DNA from: Pristionchus mayeri
Lineage: Eukaryota > Nematoda > Chromadorea > Rhabditida > Neodiplogasteridae
Assembly (NCBI GenBank): GCA_036245805.1
Contig: BTRK01000003.1
Location: 11,510,464 to 11,574,463, forward strand
Length of the DNA: 64,000 bases
Direction: 5' to 3'
Positions 10,604 through 21,700 of the stretch are shown piece after piece; position 1 is the stretch's first letter, and each line of letters starts with the position of its first letter. Position numbers and translations under genes: made by a program. A model generated the notes under the pieces. That model was given only the letters and a program-made list of their open reading frames with translations. It did not search any database and was not told where the DNA came from.

Positions 10604-13561
10604 GTCGTGTTCAGTTCGTCATAATCAAAATGTGTTTCATTTACTGCGCATCCGCACACATTTGCCGATGGAAACCAAACTGATTTCATTATAAAGCTTC
10701 CTACATGAGGAGCTTATATTTGCTTTATGTCGGGCTTTCATCATTACAATCACATGCTGCAGTCATCAACACTAATATGATGAAATTTACACATCGAAAT
10801 CAATGTATTTCAAAGCTTCCTGATTAGATGATAGATGATGGTCCCACATTTTTGTGTTTATCAGCATCAGCTACCCTCGAACTACCCCTCATTAGCTTCA
10901 CATAGTCATTGGATTCCTGAGAATTCAGAAATGGTACTCCAAAAATATCCACTAAAAGTCAAAATTTTGTTCGGCGAGGTCAATATTCGGATTTTTCGAT
11001 GACTCTCATTTTTGAAAAGGAGATGACCCGAGGTCTCAAATTTCACGAATGATAAAGTTACCTCATAAAGTAAGATTAAAGCGCCCCTATACAAAAGTTA
11101 GTCACTGTAACATGAAAGGCAAGAGAAGTGCCAACAAAAGTGTGATTTCTTTTCTACGTGGCTCATTTGCTATTATGTAATCCTGGGATTGAGTAAGCTA
11201 GCACCGCTTTCAACCACTTTTTTTAAAAGTGCATTCAAGGGGCTTCTCAATAATGTATGTGAAGATGTCCAGTCTATTTTCCCTGCAAACAAACAGCAAG
11301 CCCAACTTTTTCAAAATTTTATTGAACAATTCGATCGTGCATAGCGATAGATTTCTTCAATAATTTAAAAGCACGGCATAATTCGAACATATGATTATAA
11401 GTGTGAACTATACCCCTACATAATGCTACGGATTAGTACTGATCGGATTTGAAGGACGCTTTTTAGGAGACCTTGAATTAAGCCTCCGAAATTGGAAAAA
11501 ACTTATGCATCAGCCTAATACTTACGATCAATCAATCGATTACCGCAGGAACTATGTTTACTGGCAACTACCAGTGGCGAGTTAACGCTAACTGCTGCGA
11601 CCGGCCACTACCAATCCAGAGTTACTTAGAACGATGTATAATGTGATCGGCGACTACCGACACAAAGCAGAGATATATCGGGCTGCTACCATAGTTGCCC
11701 ACGCCGGCGGCGACCCCCATGACCCCCTATTCATGCTGGGGCGCTTCCCCCTCGATATGAGGGGGGAAGCGCCCCAGCATATAGAGGGGGTCATGGTCAA
11801 AAATCAATTGGTAGGTCAATAGTAGGTAAAGACTAGGTACCGTACCCAACCGATAGTACATTACAACCAGATACCGTATACCACTACCGTAACCCACGAT
11901 TATCACAAACTAACTTTATTTTTAAAAAGTCCTGGTACCGTGCCCAATCGATTATTCAGTACCCAACTGACTACCGTAACCCAGTTCCTTGGGTCAGATC
12001 CAGTTCCTTGGGTCAAACATTTTTCTAAAAATCCTAAATCGATCTAAATAATATTTTTAATTATCCTTCCGTATCTCTAATTACTGTTGAATAATTTTAT
12101 GATCGATTTGGAATTTATTGAAAAATTTCCGATTTTTTTAGAAAAATGTTTGACCCAAGGAACTGGATCTGACCCACGGAACTGGTTTACGGTAGTTACT
12201 TGGGTACTGTACAATCGATTGGACACGGTGCCAGGACTTTTTAAAAATAAAGTTAGTTTGTGATAATCGTGGGTTACGGTAGTGGTATACGGTATCTGGG
12301 GGTACTGTACTATCGATTGGGTACGGTACCTAGTCTTTACCTACTATTAACCTACCAATTGATTTTTGACCATGACCCCCTATATATGCTGGGGCGCTTC
12401 CCCCCTCATATCGAGGGGGAAGCGCCCCAGCATGAATAGGGGGTCATGGGGGTCGCCGTCGGCGTGGGCAACTATGGTAGCAGCCCGATATATCTCTGCT
12501 TTGTGTCGGTAGTCGCCGATCACATTATACATCGTTCTAAGTAACTCTGGATTGGTAGTGGCCGGTCGCAGCAGTTAGCGTAAACTCGCCACTGGTAGTT
12601 GCCAGTAAACATAGTTCCTGCGGTAATCGATTGATTGATCGTAAGTATTAGGCTGATGCATAAGTTTTTTCCAATTTCGGAGGCTTAATTCAAGGTCTCC
12701 TAAAAAGCGTCCTTCAAATCCGATCAGTACTAATCCGTAGCATTATGTAGGGGTATAGTTCACACTTATAATCATATGTTCGAATTATGCCGTGCTTTTA
12801 AATTATTGAAGAAATCTATCGCTATGCACGATCGAATTGTTCAATAAAATTTTGAAAAAGTTGGGCTTGCTGTTTGTTTGCAGGGAAAATAGACTGGACA
12901 TCTTCACATACATTATTGAGAAGCCCCTTGAATGCACTTTTAAAAAAAGTGGTTGAAAGCGGTGCTAGCTTACTCAATCCCAGGATTACATAATAGCAAA
13001 TGAGCCACGTAGAAAAGAAATCACACTTTTGTTGGCACTTCTCCTGCCTTTCATGTTACAGTGACTAACTTTTGTATAGGGGCGCTTTAATCTTACTTTA
13101 TGGGGTAACTTTATCATTCGTGAAATTTGAGACCTCGGGTCATCTCCTTTTCAAAAATGAGAGTCATCGAAAAATCCGAATATTGACCTCGCCGAACAAA
13201 ATTTTGACTTTTAGTGGATATTTTTGGAGTACCATTTCTGAATTCTCAGGAATCCAATGACTATGTGACGCTAATGAGGGGTAGTTCGAGGGTAGCTGAT
13301 GCTGATAAACACAAAAATGTGGGACCATCATCTATCATCTAATCAGGAAGCTTTGAAATACATTGATTTCGATGTGTAAATTTCATCATATTAGTGTTGA
13401 TGACTGCAGCTTGTGATTGTAATGATGAAAGACGACATAAAGCAAATATAAGCTCCTCATGTAGGAAGCTTTATAATGAAATCAATTTGGTTTCCATCGG
13501 CAAATGTGTGCGGATGCGCAGTAAATGAAACACATTTTGATCATGACGAACTGAACACGAC
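10604..13561. mobile_element. 3-kb near-perfect palindrome (foldback element)
   Basis: The left arm from GTCGTGTTCAGTTCGTC (10604) and the right arm ending GACGAACTGAACACGAC (13561) are inverted copies. They stay closely matched to an axis near 12,083, with only about 80-100 bases of unpaired or poorly matched spacer. Arms are about 1.4 kb each and differ at scattered bases, for example CATAAAGTAAG on the left against CTTACTTTATGG on the right. No transposase is encoded. The small open frames at 10906-11094 and 13072-13260 are mirror copies. I could not identify a target-site duplication. The centre contains a core related to the 48,295-49,229 element. Confidence 0.85.
11640..12530. repeat. 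Inner core shared with the 48.3-kb foldback
   Basis: This central part carries ACCGTACCCAA, ATACCGTATACCACTACCG, AGTTCCTTGGGTCAGATCC, and a Y-loop of GAAAAATGTTTGACCCAAGG. The same string of motifs in the same order is found at 48,370-49,150. The arms also hold a small perfect hairpin (CATGCTGGGGCGCTTCCCC and its mirror) at about 11,732-11,781 and again at about 12,388-12,434. It contains ATCTGACCCACGGAA (12,167-12,181), which is identical to a stretch of the array monomer. Confidence 0.7.
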
Positions 13562-14640
13562 TACACCGCCCCGCCTAGCTGTAGCTGATCGTTGAACCAT
13601 CTATGGCACTCCCCCTTCTTCCAATAGTCTCTTTACTCTTCTCGCTTGTGATATAGCGTGAACATAATGAGAGACCATCTAAGAGAGTTTGGCGAGATGA
13701 ATGATCAAATTGGACCGTGACCACTCTTAATTTCGGTGTTTTGACCGACCATAGAGTGAGCCTATCGAGATAGTATACAAGAGAAAGAGATTGAGATAGA
13801 GATCTTTCTTGCTAGTGGAATGAGCTTTCTTGCGTCTCCAAATGGTCACATTTTCAATAGGAGTGCCGAGCGGAACCGAGTGCCCAATTTACAGTTTTTC
13901 CCATCAGACATCGAGCAATTCGTCTCTGCCAGTGATGTGAAGGTTCGAAAAATGCAGAAGAGCTGATCTCTCGAAAGATTCACGTGCCGCTAAAATGATC
14001 GGAAAAGGGTGAAACAATCATGCAATTACAACTTTAATTTTGAATTCTAATCTTCCAATGATTTGTTTGCAGCTCATTATCCAGTTAAAACACACTTCTG
14101 CATTCGACTATGTGAAATCTACCGGAAACATCAAACACGACTCCCCAGGGAGATCTTCCGGTCGAGCCCATGGCTGATTGCTTCCACATTGTGTACTTAC
14201 GGAACAAATGCGGCTCCCCAACTCTCCGAATTGCTCTATTCGCCCTACGTGGCCAATTTGTACAAATTTTTACTTATCGTGATACGTATTACAACATGTA
14301 TATTGAATCAGCATCCTTTTTAGATTCTTGAACTATTGATACGCAAACTTGGGATTTTTTGAGGAGCTGAAATACAATTTTTTAGATATCAATAAAACTT
14401 GGATCTTGGAGTACAATATAACTTATCTGCCCTAGCAACTCTAATTTTTGTTGCATTCATGTGCTTTGAATAAGCGGGAAAAGAGAACTAGCAATTTCGC
14501 GAAATAGCCACTGATCAACATTGAATGTGAAATATCAAAAAACATGTATCAATCGAACTTTTATATTTTTATTATGTATAAGGAGTCATCAAGTTCAAAA
14601 ATACAATAAATATACAATAAAATTCCATGGCCTCGAATTC
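13562..14640. other. No firm gene; possible exon near 14,075-14,260
   Basis: A TTTGCAG acceptor at about 14,073 is followed by an open stretch with a GTACAA donor-like site near 14,261, but no family is recognised. It might be an upstream exon of the PIF1-like helicase or of an unrelated lost gene. No Walker A motif (GPGGTGKT type) is seen here. Confidence 0.3.
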
Positions 14641-14795
14641 TGTCATGGTGAAAATATTTATTTTTATGTAACGATTCCGCTTTTCCAGCTCTAATTTCTT
14701 AACGGCAGCTTTTCAATCTTCCCTTTCAACATAAAAATTTCAGGAAATAATTTTCCGGTGATGTTTTTGCTTCATCGACTCGTGATACATGTGTT
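14640..14795. repeat. Partial copy of the 49.6-51.7 kb foldback end
   Basis: CAACATAAAA, AATAATTTTCCG and GACTCGTGATAC with GTGTTA occur here in the same order as in the right arm of the foldback at 49,629-51,707. The copy is degraded and ends directly at the TA of the next element (14,802). Confidence 0.4.
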
Positions 14796-14801
14796 ATAGT
14801 A

Positions 14802-16731
14802 TTAGGTTGGTCATAAAGTTTTGTCCGATTTCCGACACCAACTTTGAGTTCGTATCATTTGTTTGGCTCAAATCGCCACATATAGTCATGATGTCGATAT
14901 ATGAGCCTGTTTGCCTAAGAATCGGGCAGATCCGAATGGATTCGGCACAGCCAAAAAATGTCGATTCTCTAAAATTTCGTGTTTTGGGGTAATCGAATGT
15001 GCTGAAGACGATGGGCACACTCCTTTTGCCCCCAGAGCCTTCGTCGTCTCCAGACGGCGTCACGTCGAAAACAGTTTTCGCGTATATCGCCTCTCCGGAA
15101 AGTGCTAAAATTACGCGAGTGAGGTGTCTGGGGTAGAATTCGATGCTGATTACGGATATCTACTTCATTTTTCATGAATTATTGAAATAAATTTTAGAAA
15201 TTCAACTTTTTTCTAAGTCCAAAGCGTGCTTAGCGAGTTACATGGTTGGATTCGCCGTGGCGGGAGGATTCAGAATCTCTATTTTCGTCCATTTTGGAGC
15301 CGGGAAATTGAAATTTGAAAGCTTTTAGTGAGCCGAAATCTGGAAAAAACTGGAGAAACGACACTTCCTCTCCCCTCTCCCTCCTCGATTTCCCCTCTGG
15401 CAGTTTATGACCCCCTTCCCATCTCTCGCGTATCCCTTGTCTCGCCATTTTCTCGTCGTTTTCCCCAGAGTTCGTGCACAAAAAGCTTTCAATTTTCGGT
15501 TTCCCGGCGCCAAAATGGACGAAAATGGAGATTCTTACCTTTGCTCGATTCTTACGCAAACGCCCTCATATAGGGACATGTTCGGCCTTTTGAATATTAT
15601 CGTTGAAATGGTGCATGTATCTCTACTGTGCGAGAAATATAGGCCTGCGTAACTTTGAATTTTTCACAAAAAATAAGATTTTCCTTAAAGTTGCTGTACT
15701 TCGCAGAGAAATTTTTCGATGGAGGCTCACAAAGTTGATCAAAAAGGACTAGTCGTGCACTACCTAGTAGCAAAAAGAGAGAGCTGCTGAATTCGTTATC
15801 TGCTTCGTGCACGTCAATGAATCATGGACATTTAGAAAAATCAGAGTTCTTTCGAATAAATGACCTGTTTCGAGGATTGACGAGACGGACACCTACCTAT
15901 GGGCGCTATCATCAATACTTTAGGGGTTCTATATTACATACATATTTCCCACTTGGCTTTCTCGTCTAAAAAAGTGATATTTGTCCGCCAATTATTTTTC
16001 GATATAAATGCCGATATACCTAACATGGGGGGGGTCTTCGGACACGGATCACCCTAGAAAAAGTAGCGACCCCCATAATATTCCAAATTTATGAGGGATA
16101 GGGTATGGGTTGTTCAATAATTTGAGCACGAAATTACCGCTCCTCAAACCACCGGGCTAGCACAAAAACGCCAAAAGTATGTATTTTTATGTTCAAATTT
16201 GGACACCTAAAATCAGAAGTACCCTGTTCATGAATGAAGAGCCCCATATTCTCCCAAAGGGAATTGTGACTTGTACTGGAAAGGTAGTAAACAATCATAA
16301 ATAATTGGAATCTTAATAACTGTCGGTATAGATATAGTACTCCAAAATTTATCTTGGCAAGTGTCATGAAACCCCAAACTCGGATTACGCGTCTATCTCT
16401 AATGGGCCCTTCGAGGCTGACCAGTATCAATATTACCGATGCGACATGTGACCATCGTGCTTTACTACTGTGGCAAAGATTGGGTCATATCTCTGTTGTA
16501 AATGAAATTCTGAGCCTTCAAAAAGTAAGGGTGTAGGTCGCTCACATGAATTTTGGGGCATGGCTGTATTCGTTTCCTTTGGCGGACAGATTTATGATAG
16601 TGTGCGCTGAAGAGAGTTTAGACGCCCCTATATACCACTAAAAGACCTAAGTTGATTGGGCAAAAACGAACGAAGGGAGATGCCAAAATGCATATTGGTT
16701 AAAATCGGACAAAACTTTATGACCAACCTGA
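14802..16731. mobile_element. TIR element, TA-flanked, non-autonomous
   Basis: The left end TTAGGTTGGTCATAAAGTTT and the right end AAACTTTATGACCAACCTGA are terminal inverted repeats, each flanked by TA (14,800-14,801 and 16,732-16,733). This is the pattern of Tc1/mariner-type elements. No transposase is encoded. A second copy in opposite orientation lies at about 44,590-45,258. Comparing the two shows that this copy has received the nested foldback at 14,902-15,568. Total 1,930 bases with the insertion. The right third (16,100-16,680) is not matched in the other copy. Confidence 0.7.
14902..15568. mobile_element. Nested TA-flanked foldback element
   Basis: TGAGCCTGTTTGCCTAAGAA at the left is mirrored by TTCTTACGCAAACGCCCTCA at the right, flanked by TA at 14,900-14,901 and 15,569-15,570. 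Internal inverted segments also match (for example CGTCCATTTTGGAGCCGGG against CCCGGCGCCAAAATGGACG). It belongs to the same family as 40,818-41,803 (TGAGGCCGTTTGCCTAAGAA ends and a shared TTTTGGGGTWATCG stretch). The empty site is preserved in the 44.6-45.3 kb copy of the host element. Confidence 0.75.
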
Positions 16732-16767
16732 TAGGTTTGTTGCACTGAAAAGATAATTTTATTTCAG

Positions 16768-18551
16768 CAAATTTGTGCATCCAGAGAACTATTTGGAGGG
16801 AAACATATTATGACATTGGGCGATTTGTTGCAACTTTCGCCGGTTAAGGGGAAGATGATTTATGAGAAAGTTGAGGTATTGGGAAAACTTAATTTGTTAA
16901 TTGTTGATTATTATATTGTAGGAAACCTGGTCCGAATCATTAAATAAATTTGACCAATTCGAATACAATGAACTGAAGACAAATATGCGGCAAAAGCAAG
17001 GCTCATTCAGTGACATGATGCAAAGAGCCCGCATCGGAGCACTAACTGAACAACATATCGAGTCCATCGAATCGAGGTAAACAACTGTTACACAATAATT
17101 ATATGATTAACGAATCATGTTTGCATGTAATTCAATATTTGATTAGGGTATTGACATCGATTATAAGAAGATGTGATACAATCTCTCTTCTCTACAGGTA
17201 CTCCGGCGAATGTTCAGACACCCATAGTGAACGCGAAGTACAGCTCACTCACCCAACCATAAAGTACTTTGCGCGAAGTTGCACAGACTAATCTCATGCT
17301 ATTCACATACGCGCGAAGTTGATTGTAAGCGGATGATAGCGCATGGTTGATTTATGCTCACTTGCTCTACTTAGCTACCGCATATTTGAGCAATTTCGCT
17401 ACAGTTTACCACTGAGAGATCTGAATTTTTGTGGTGCGACTCCCTCGCATTCATTCCCCGCATACATTTTACAAGAAGACTAATTTTGATAAAAATATAC
17501 AATTTAAGGCTAATCAAGCCTGCAAGCGGAGAGACTGAAGTCACGATGGAGCGAGCTGCTGCTTTTTTCCTACACAAGCAGGCATCGGATCCCACCGTGA
17601 TCGCGCTATTCTACACGAACGAAGAACACGAAGAACACACGAACGACACCTTCAACAATCTAATAATGGAGAACATGACTTCGGAGGACATCCCTGAAGA
17701 AACTTGCTCAAAGTCGAAGTGTCCAAATATTTTGCTAGAGGAAGAGTTCGCCGACGACAAATCACTGGATACAATGCTGAAAGTTGCCATTGGTGGTAAT
17801 ACAATTATTTAAATAATATATTTAATTGCATTATAAATCATTAAATTCCTGATAAGAACTCAAAATGTATGTTTCTTCAAAACCTGAGATTTACTTACCA
17901 GATGGGGATGGGGAGAAGTTACAGTGTCGAGTTCAAGATGCGTCGAACAAACGAACGCTTCATCGAACAAACGATTATTAGTCGAACAAACGAACGCTTA
18001 AACGCCCCAGGACGAATTATGCTTCGCAGAAACATGAACCTGGAGAAAGGGCTTGTAAATGGAGCTACCGGGAAACTCGAGCGAATCAACAAGAACAACG
18101 CTGGCAACGTCACCTCACTCGAAATCATGTTCGATGGACATGCGAGAACTGAAAAATTTGAAAGAGTAAGCTCAATTGTTGAGCATATCCTCATAGTTCA
18201 TGATAATAATGAAAAGTATATTTCATATCTTTATCATGTTTCCATATTTCCATTTCCGATATTTCCAAAGATGTTCTTAAATATTAACAGTGATTGGAGC
18301 GAAAATTGCAGATTAACTGCGAAGGAAGTCGCCAATTCCCAGTCAAAATGGCCTTCGCTGCTACTGTGCATAAGTGCCAAGGAATGACTCTGAAGAACGC
18401 CATTATTTCCACGAAAAACTTCAATGTACCCGGACTAGGATTTGTAGCGCTGAGCAGAGTGACGACGAGAAAAGGTGGGCGACAACTAAGCTCCATGGAA
18501 TTACCGTACACGACAATAATCTATTTTTGCACTAAGGGGGGTTACATTTAA
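16768..18551 (+). pseudogene. PIF1-family helicase, C-terminal part (partial)
   Basis: Exon 16,768-16,875 reads ELFGGKHIMTLGDLLQLSPV, a clear PIF1 motif III (GGK...GD..QL.PV). Exon 16,922-17,076 reads FEYNELKTNMRQK then FSDMMQRARIGALTEQHI, the typical PIF1 segment after it. About 17,500-17,805 holds VIALFYTNEEHEEH. About 18,010-18,174 reads RIMLRRNMNLEKGLVNGATG. Exon 18,312-18,551 reads AFAATVHKCQGMTLKNAI then FVALSRVTTRKG, which are motifs V and VI. PIF1 enzymes are 5'-3' DNA helicases. The Walker A exon is absent from the window upstream, and a MITE-like repeat occupies the 17.2-17.5 kb intron. The VHKCQG / FVALSRV form differs from the Helitron INKGQS / YVALSRV form next door, so this is a separate helicase lineage. 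It is convergent with the Helitron gene, about 190 bases away. Confidence 0.6.
17205..17475. repeat. MITE-like repeat, copy 1
   Basis: This stretch matches 43,682-43,977: ends of the type CTCCGGSGAATGT and CATTCCCYG, and internal TGCGCGAAGTTGC, CACTTGCTC, TTCGCTACAGTTT and GACTCC at corresponding places. It sits in the helicase intron. Confidence 0.5.
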
Positions 18552-18620
18552 CATTTTACATTAGTTGGCATTTATGTTGGGTTTTCACCAGATTTTTTTC
18601 AGTAGATTTTCATTAAGGAC

Positions 18621-18656
18621 CAGCCGATTGCGCGCCACGGCGCGCGCAATCGACTG
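18621..18656. other. GC-rich hairpin near Helitron 3' end
   Basis: CAGCCGATTGCGCG and CGCGCAATCGACTG form a 14-bp stem with one mismatch around a short GC loop. On the minus strand it follows the stop of the Helitron gene by about 90 bases. That is where Helitrons carry a hairpin just before their CTRR 3' end. A clean CTRR is not visible; CTTAAT and CTACT occur 4-20 bases after it. Confidence 0.55.
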
Positions 18657-18744
18657 GCGTGCGCCGGGTCGTTTTCTTAGTTGGCTAGCTTTCAAGTGTC
18701 CCCATAGGTTTCTCAACTCATCGATTTATTCTTTCGCAATTTAT

Positions 18745-21700
18745 TCAGAGAACTTCTTCGAATACAATGTTTGTCTGTCGATTAGAATCAGCTTGAACAA
18801 TTAAACCTTCCTTTGAACGAACTCGGGAAAGAGCAACGTATAATTGACCGTGAGAGAATACTTCCGAAGGGATCCAGAGGCCAATGTTAGAGAAGGACTG
18901 ACCCTTGTTAATGGAGAGGGCATACGAATGGCGAACGGGGAATTGAGTACGTCTAACTTTGAAGGAAAGGTTCTTATCATGATAACAATCGAAACGGGGA
19001 ATGACAGCGAATTCTCCCTTTCGGTCGCCACATGCGAATCGATAACCGAGGGAGCGGGGTCCTCTACGATAAGTCGGGTACCATTGCACAGGCCGGCAGA
19101 AACATCTAGATTCCTCTGCAGCATGACAATAGAGCCCTTCTTCAGCTTGAGAGTGTGGGGAGGGAGAGTAGAGGGAGACATCTTATTGAGGAACTCAGTG
19201 GGGTATGTGGTGTGATCGGATGGTTCATCAGATACGACCTCATCTCGCGAGAGATAGATCCTCTCTTCCCCAAGCATCCGCCCATGTACATCGTCATTCA
19301 GACGGGTCACATCCACATTCTTAGGGGTCAGAATGACCTTCTCGCAAGGGTCAGTAGAAGGGTCGACTACTTCCCCGAACACTTTTTCGACGATGTTTCC
19401 ATCGCACATGTTCGAGAGGGGAAGAGTCACCTTTGACTCAGCATCATTCGCAGATCCGTCGCCCACCTTGAGGAGGAATTCAATCCATTCGGTATCTCCC
19501 GAAGTGACTCTCATGTTTGAGATGAGAGTGAGGGATCGGAACTGACTCCAGAGAGGAGATCTCTTGATGCACGCATCGACTTGATCGGCTCTCGTTCCCT
19601 TCTCCACCACCGGGAGAATCTGGCGGAAGTCTCCACCGAGAATGATTAGTTTCCCTCCAAATGGTCGATCGATCTGGGTGATGTCCCTGAGAACAGCATC
19701 GGCTGTGTTCAGCGCCGCCTGGAAGAATGGGGATTGTATACTTTAAGTGATGAGTAAATAGAGGGAATCTTACCTTTGGAATCATCGACGATTCGTCCCA
19801 GATGATGACGTCATTTTCGGCAAGTTCCTTGGCGTCCTGTTCTTGTCTTCTATGGTTGGAGGACTCGCACCGATTGCTGATATTGAGCTTGAAGAGAGAA
19901 GCGGATGTTCGACCGCCTGGGAGAAGATTGGCTGCGATTCCTGTCCAGGCAGTGCAGACAACCTAGACATGAAGATTATATTGAACTGAAAATGTAGATG
20001 CAAAAATCTCACCTTAAGTCCATTTCCGACGAAGATGTTGTAGAGTGTGGTGTAGAGGTACGTCTTCCCGCTTCCACCCGGTCCGTCAAGGTGAAAGAGA
20101 CGGGGGAGAGAGGCATCCTCCAACACTCCCAGAATCGCGTCAGCAGCGGCTTGTTGCTGAGGGTTCAGAGTCGCGTAGAGTCTCGCGCCTTCCGCAGCAC
20201 AATAAGCGGGATTGGCAAGGTTTAGGTTTCTGAGTGGAGGGCGGACGGCTGGCTCAGGAACGAATCTGAAGAAATCGTTTCCTGCCCTGAAAGAGAGAAT
20301 TTTATATTTGTTCATGCAAAGTTATCAATATGCAGAATCACCTTCGGAATCGATCAGCAATATCGAAGTAGGCGAGTGCCTCAGCCTCCTCCTCTCCTGC
20401 TCCCATATGACGGTAATCCTCATTGAGATCCCTTTTCATTGCTTCCCAGAGTGCCTGTGGGTCGTGGACCTCATTGAAAAGAAGAATGGCAGTGAAGGCG
20501 GATCGGAGAGCAGCGGGGACTGAGTGGCCAGCCCATTCCTTTAGACACTGGAGATACTCACTGTCGTCCTTAAGAAGGCTGTGAGCCTTTGCTGCTTCTC
20601 CGAAAGTGGGGTAGGTCACTGGCACTCCGTTGGAATCCGAGACAGTACGGAGATCATCGAATGAAATCGGTCCCTTGATGTTGAGGAGGAGGATACGGAG
20701 ATTGAATCTCTCGGTATCGTGGGGAGGGACCGTATACATGCGTCCTATCTGTCTAGTTCCGCTCTTTCGCTCACTCCATTGGCCGTTCTGCTTAGTGAAA
20801 GTGAAGCGAGTGGGGAGGTCGAAGTAGAAGAATTGGCGAGAATCGACGAAGGAGGGAGGGATGGTGCCACTATCGATAGTCTCCGCAGACTCCCTGTTCA
20901 ACTTGAACCATGCTGTGAGAGTAGTATCTTTGGCAGCCCTAGCTCGAAGCTGCTCAGGAGGCTCGTTGGGGTCGAAGGTGACCTCTTGGAAGTTCGGTTC
21001 GTGAACGGCCAAGCGGTACACAGTGTCCGATTTCCTTTCGTTCTTGAAGCCGAAGATGTGATGGATTGCCTCTGGGGCGCACACATATCGGGCATTGAGA
21101 TGGGCACGGATTTCATCAACGATGACTCCGTCCCCGTCCCTCTGTCCGGTACGGAAGAGGCTGAGAGAGGCGCGATCGGGCCCTTTGTAGACGTACTTGA
21201 ATAGATACTTCACTGCCTCGATAAATGCGCAGATTTCGACATTGGCGTGCGCATTGTATGTCATCAGGAAGTACACATTGTAGGGCACGATGTGACGGTT
21301 GTCGAGGTTATGGCCTCCGTACTCGACTACACTCCCGTCATCCCTCCTACGGTACTGAGGGTATCCGTCGACATCGAGATTTGTACTGTCCCGGAACTCT
21401 TTGGGGAAGCGTTTGGAGCATTGCCCATCTCTCATGCATGGTGACTCTGGATTAAGTGCACCGCAAGGTCGGTGGAGCATGTTCGTGGTGACGATGTGAT
21501 ACAGCTCCGGGTCCGTCTCGGGATCAGGGATCTCCGCTTGGACTAACCTGTCGACGTCCTCGGGAGTGCGCGGCTTTGTGTCCTCACTCATGATGAGGAG
21601 GATGTGAACGTGAGGGAGACCTCTTCTGCCACTCGAACACTGCGATATAGGCAATGACGCGGCCGAGCTTGTGGCGATGGAGAAGATCGTCGAATACCCT

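Noticed and set aside
10906..13260. Paired 62-codon open frames in the 3-kb palindrome
   Set aside because: They are mirror copies within the arms and have no family features. Their near-identity reflects the palindrome, not selection.
16354..16539. Possible copia-type GAG-pre-integrase fragment (LLLWQRLGHIS)
   Set aside because: Only about 12 residues resemble the LWHxRLGH motif. No zinc knuckle, integrase or LTR is seen around it.
18801..21455. Plus-strand open frames opposite the Helitron gene
   Set aside because: Shadow frames; the minus strand carries the conserved Rep and helicase motifs.
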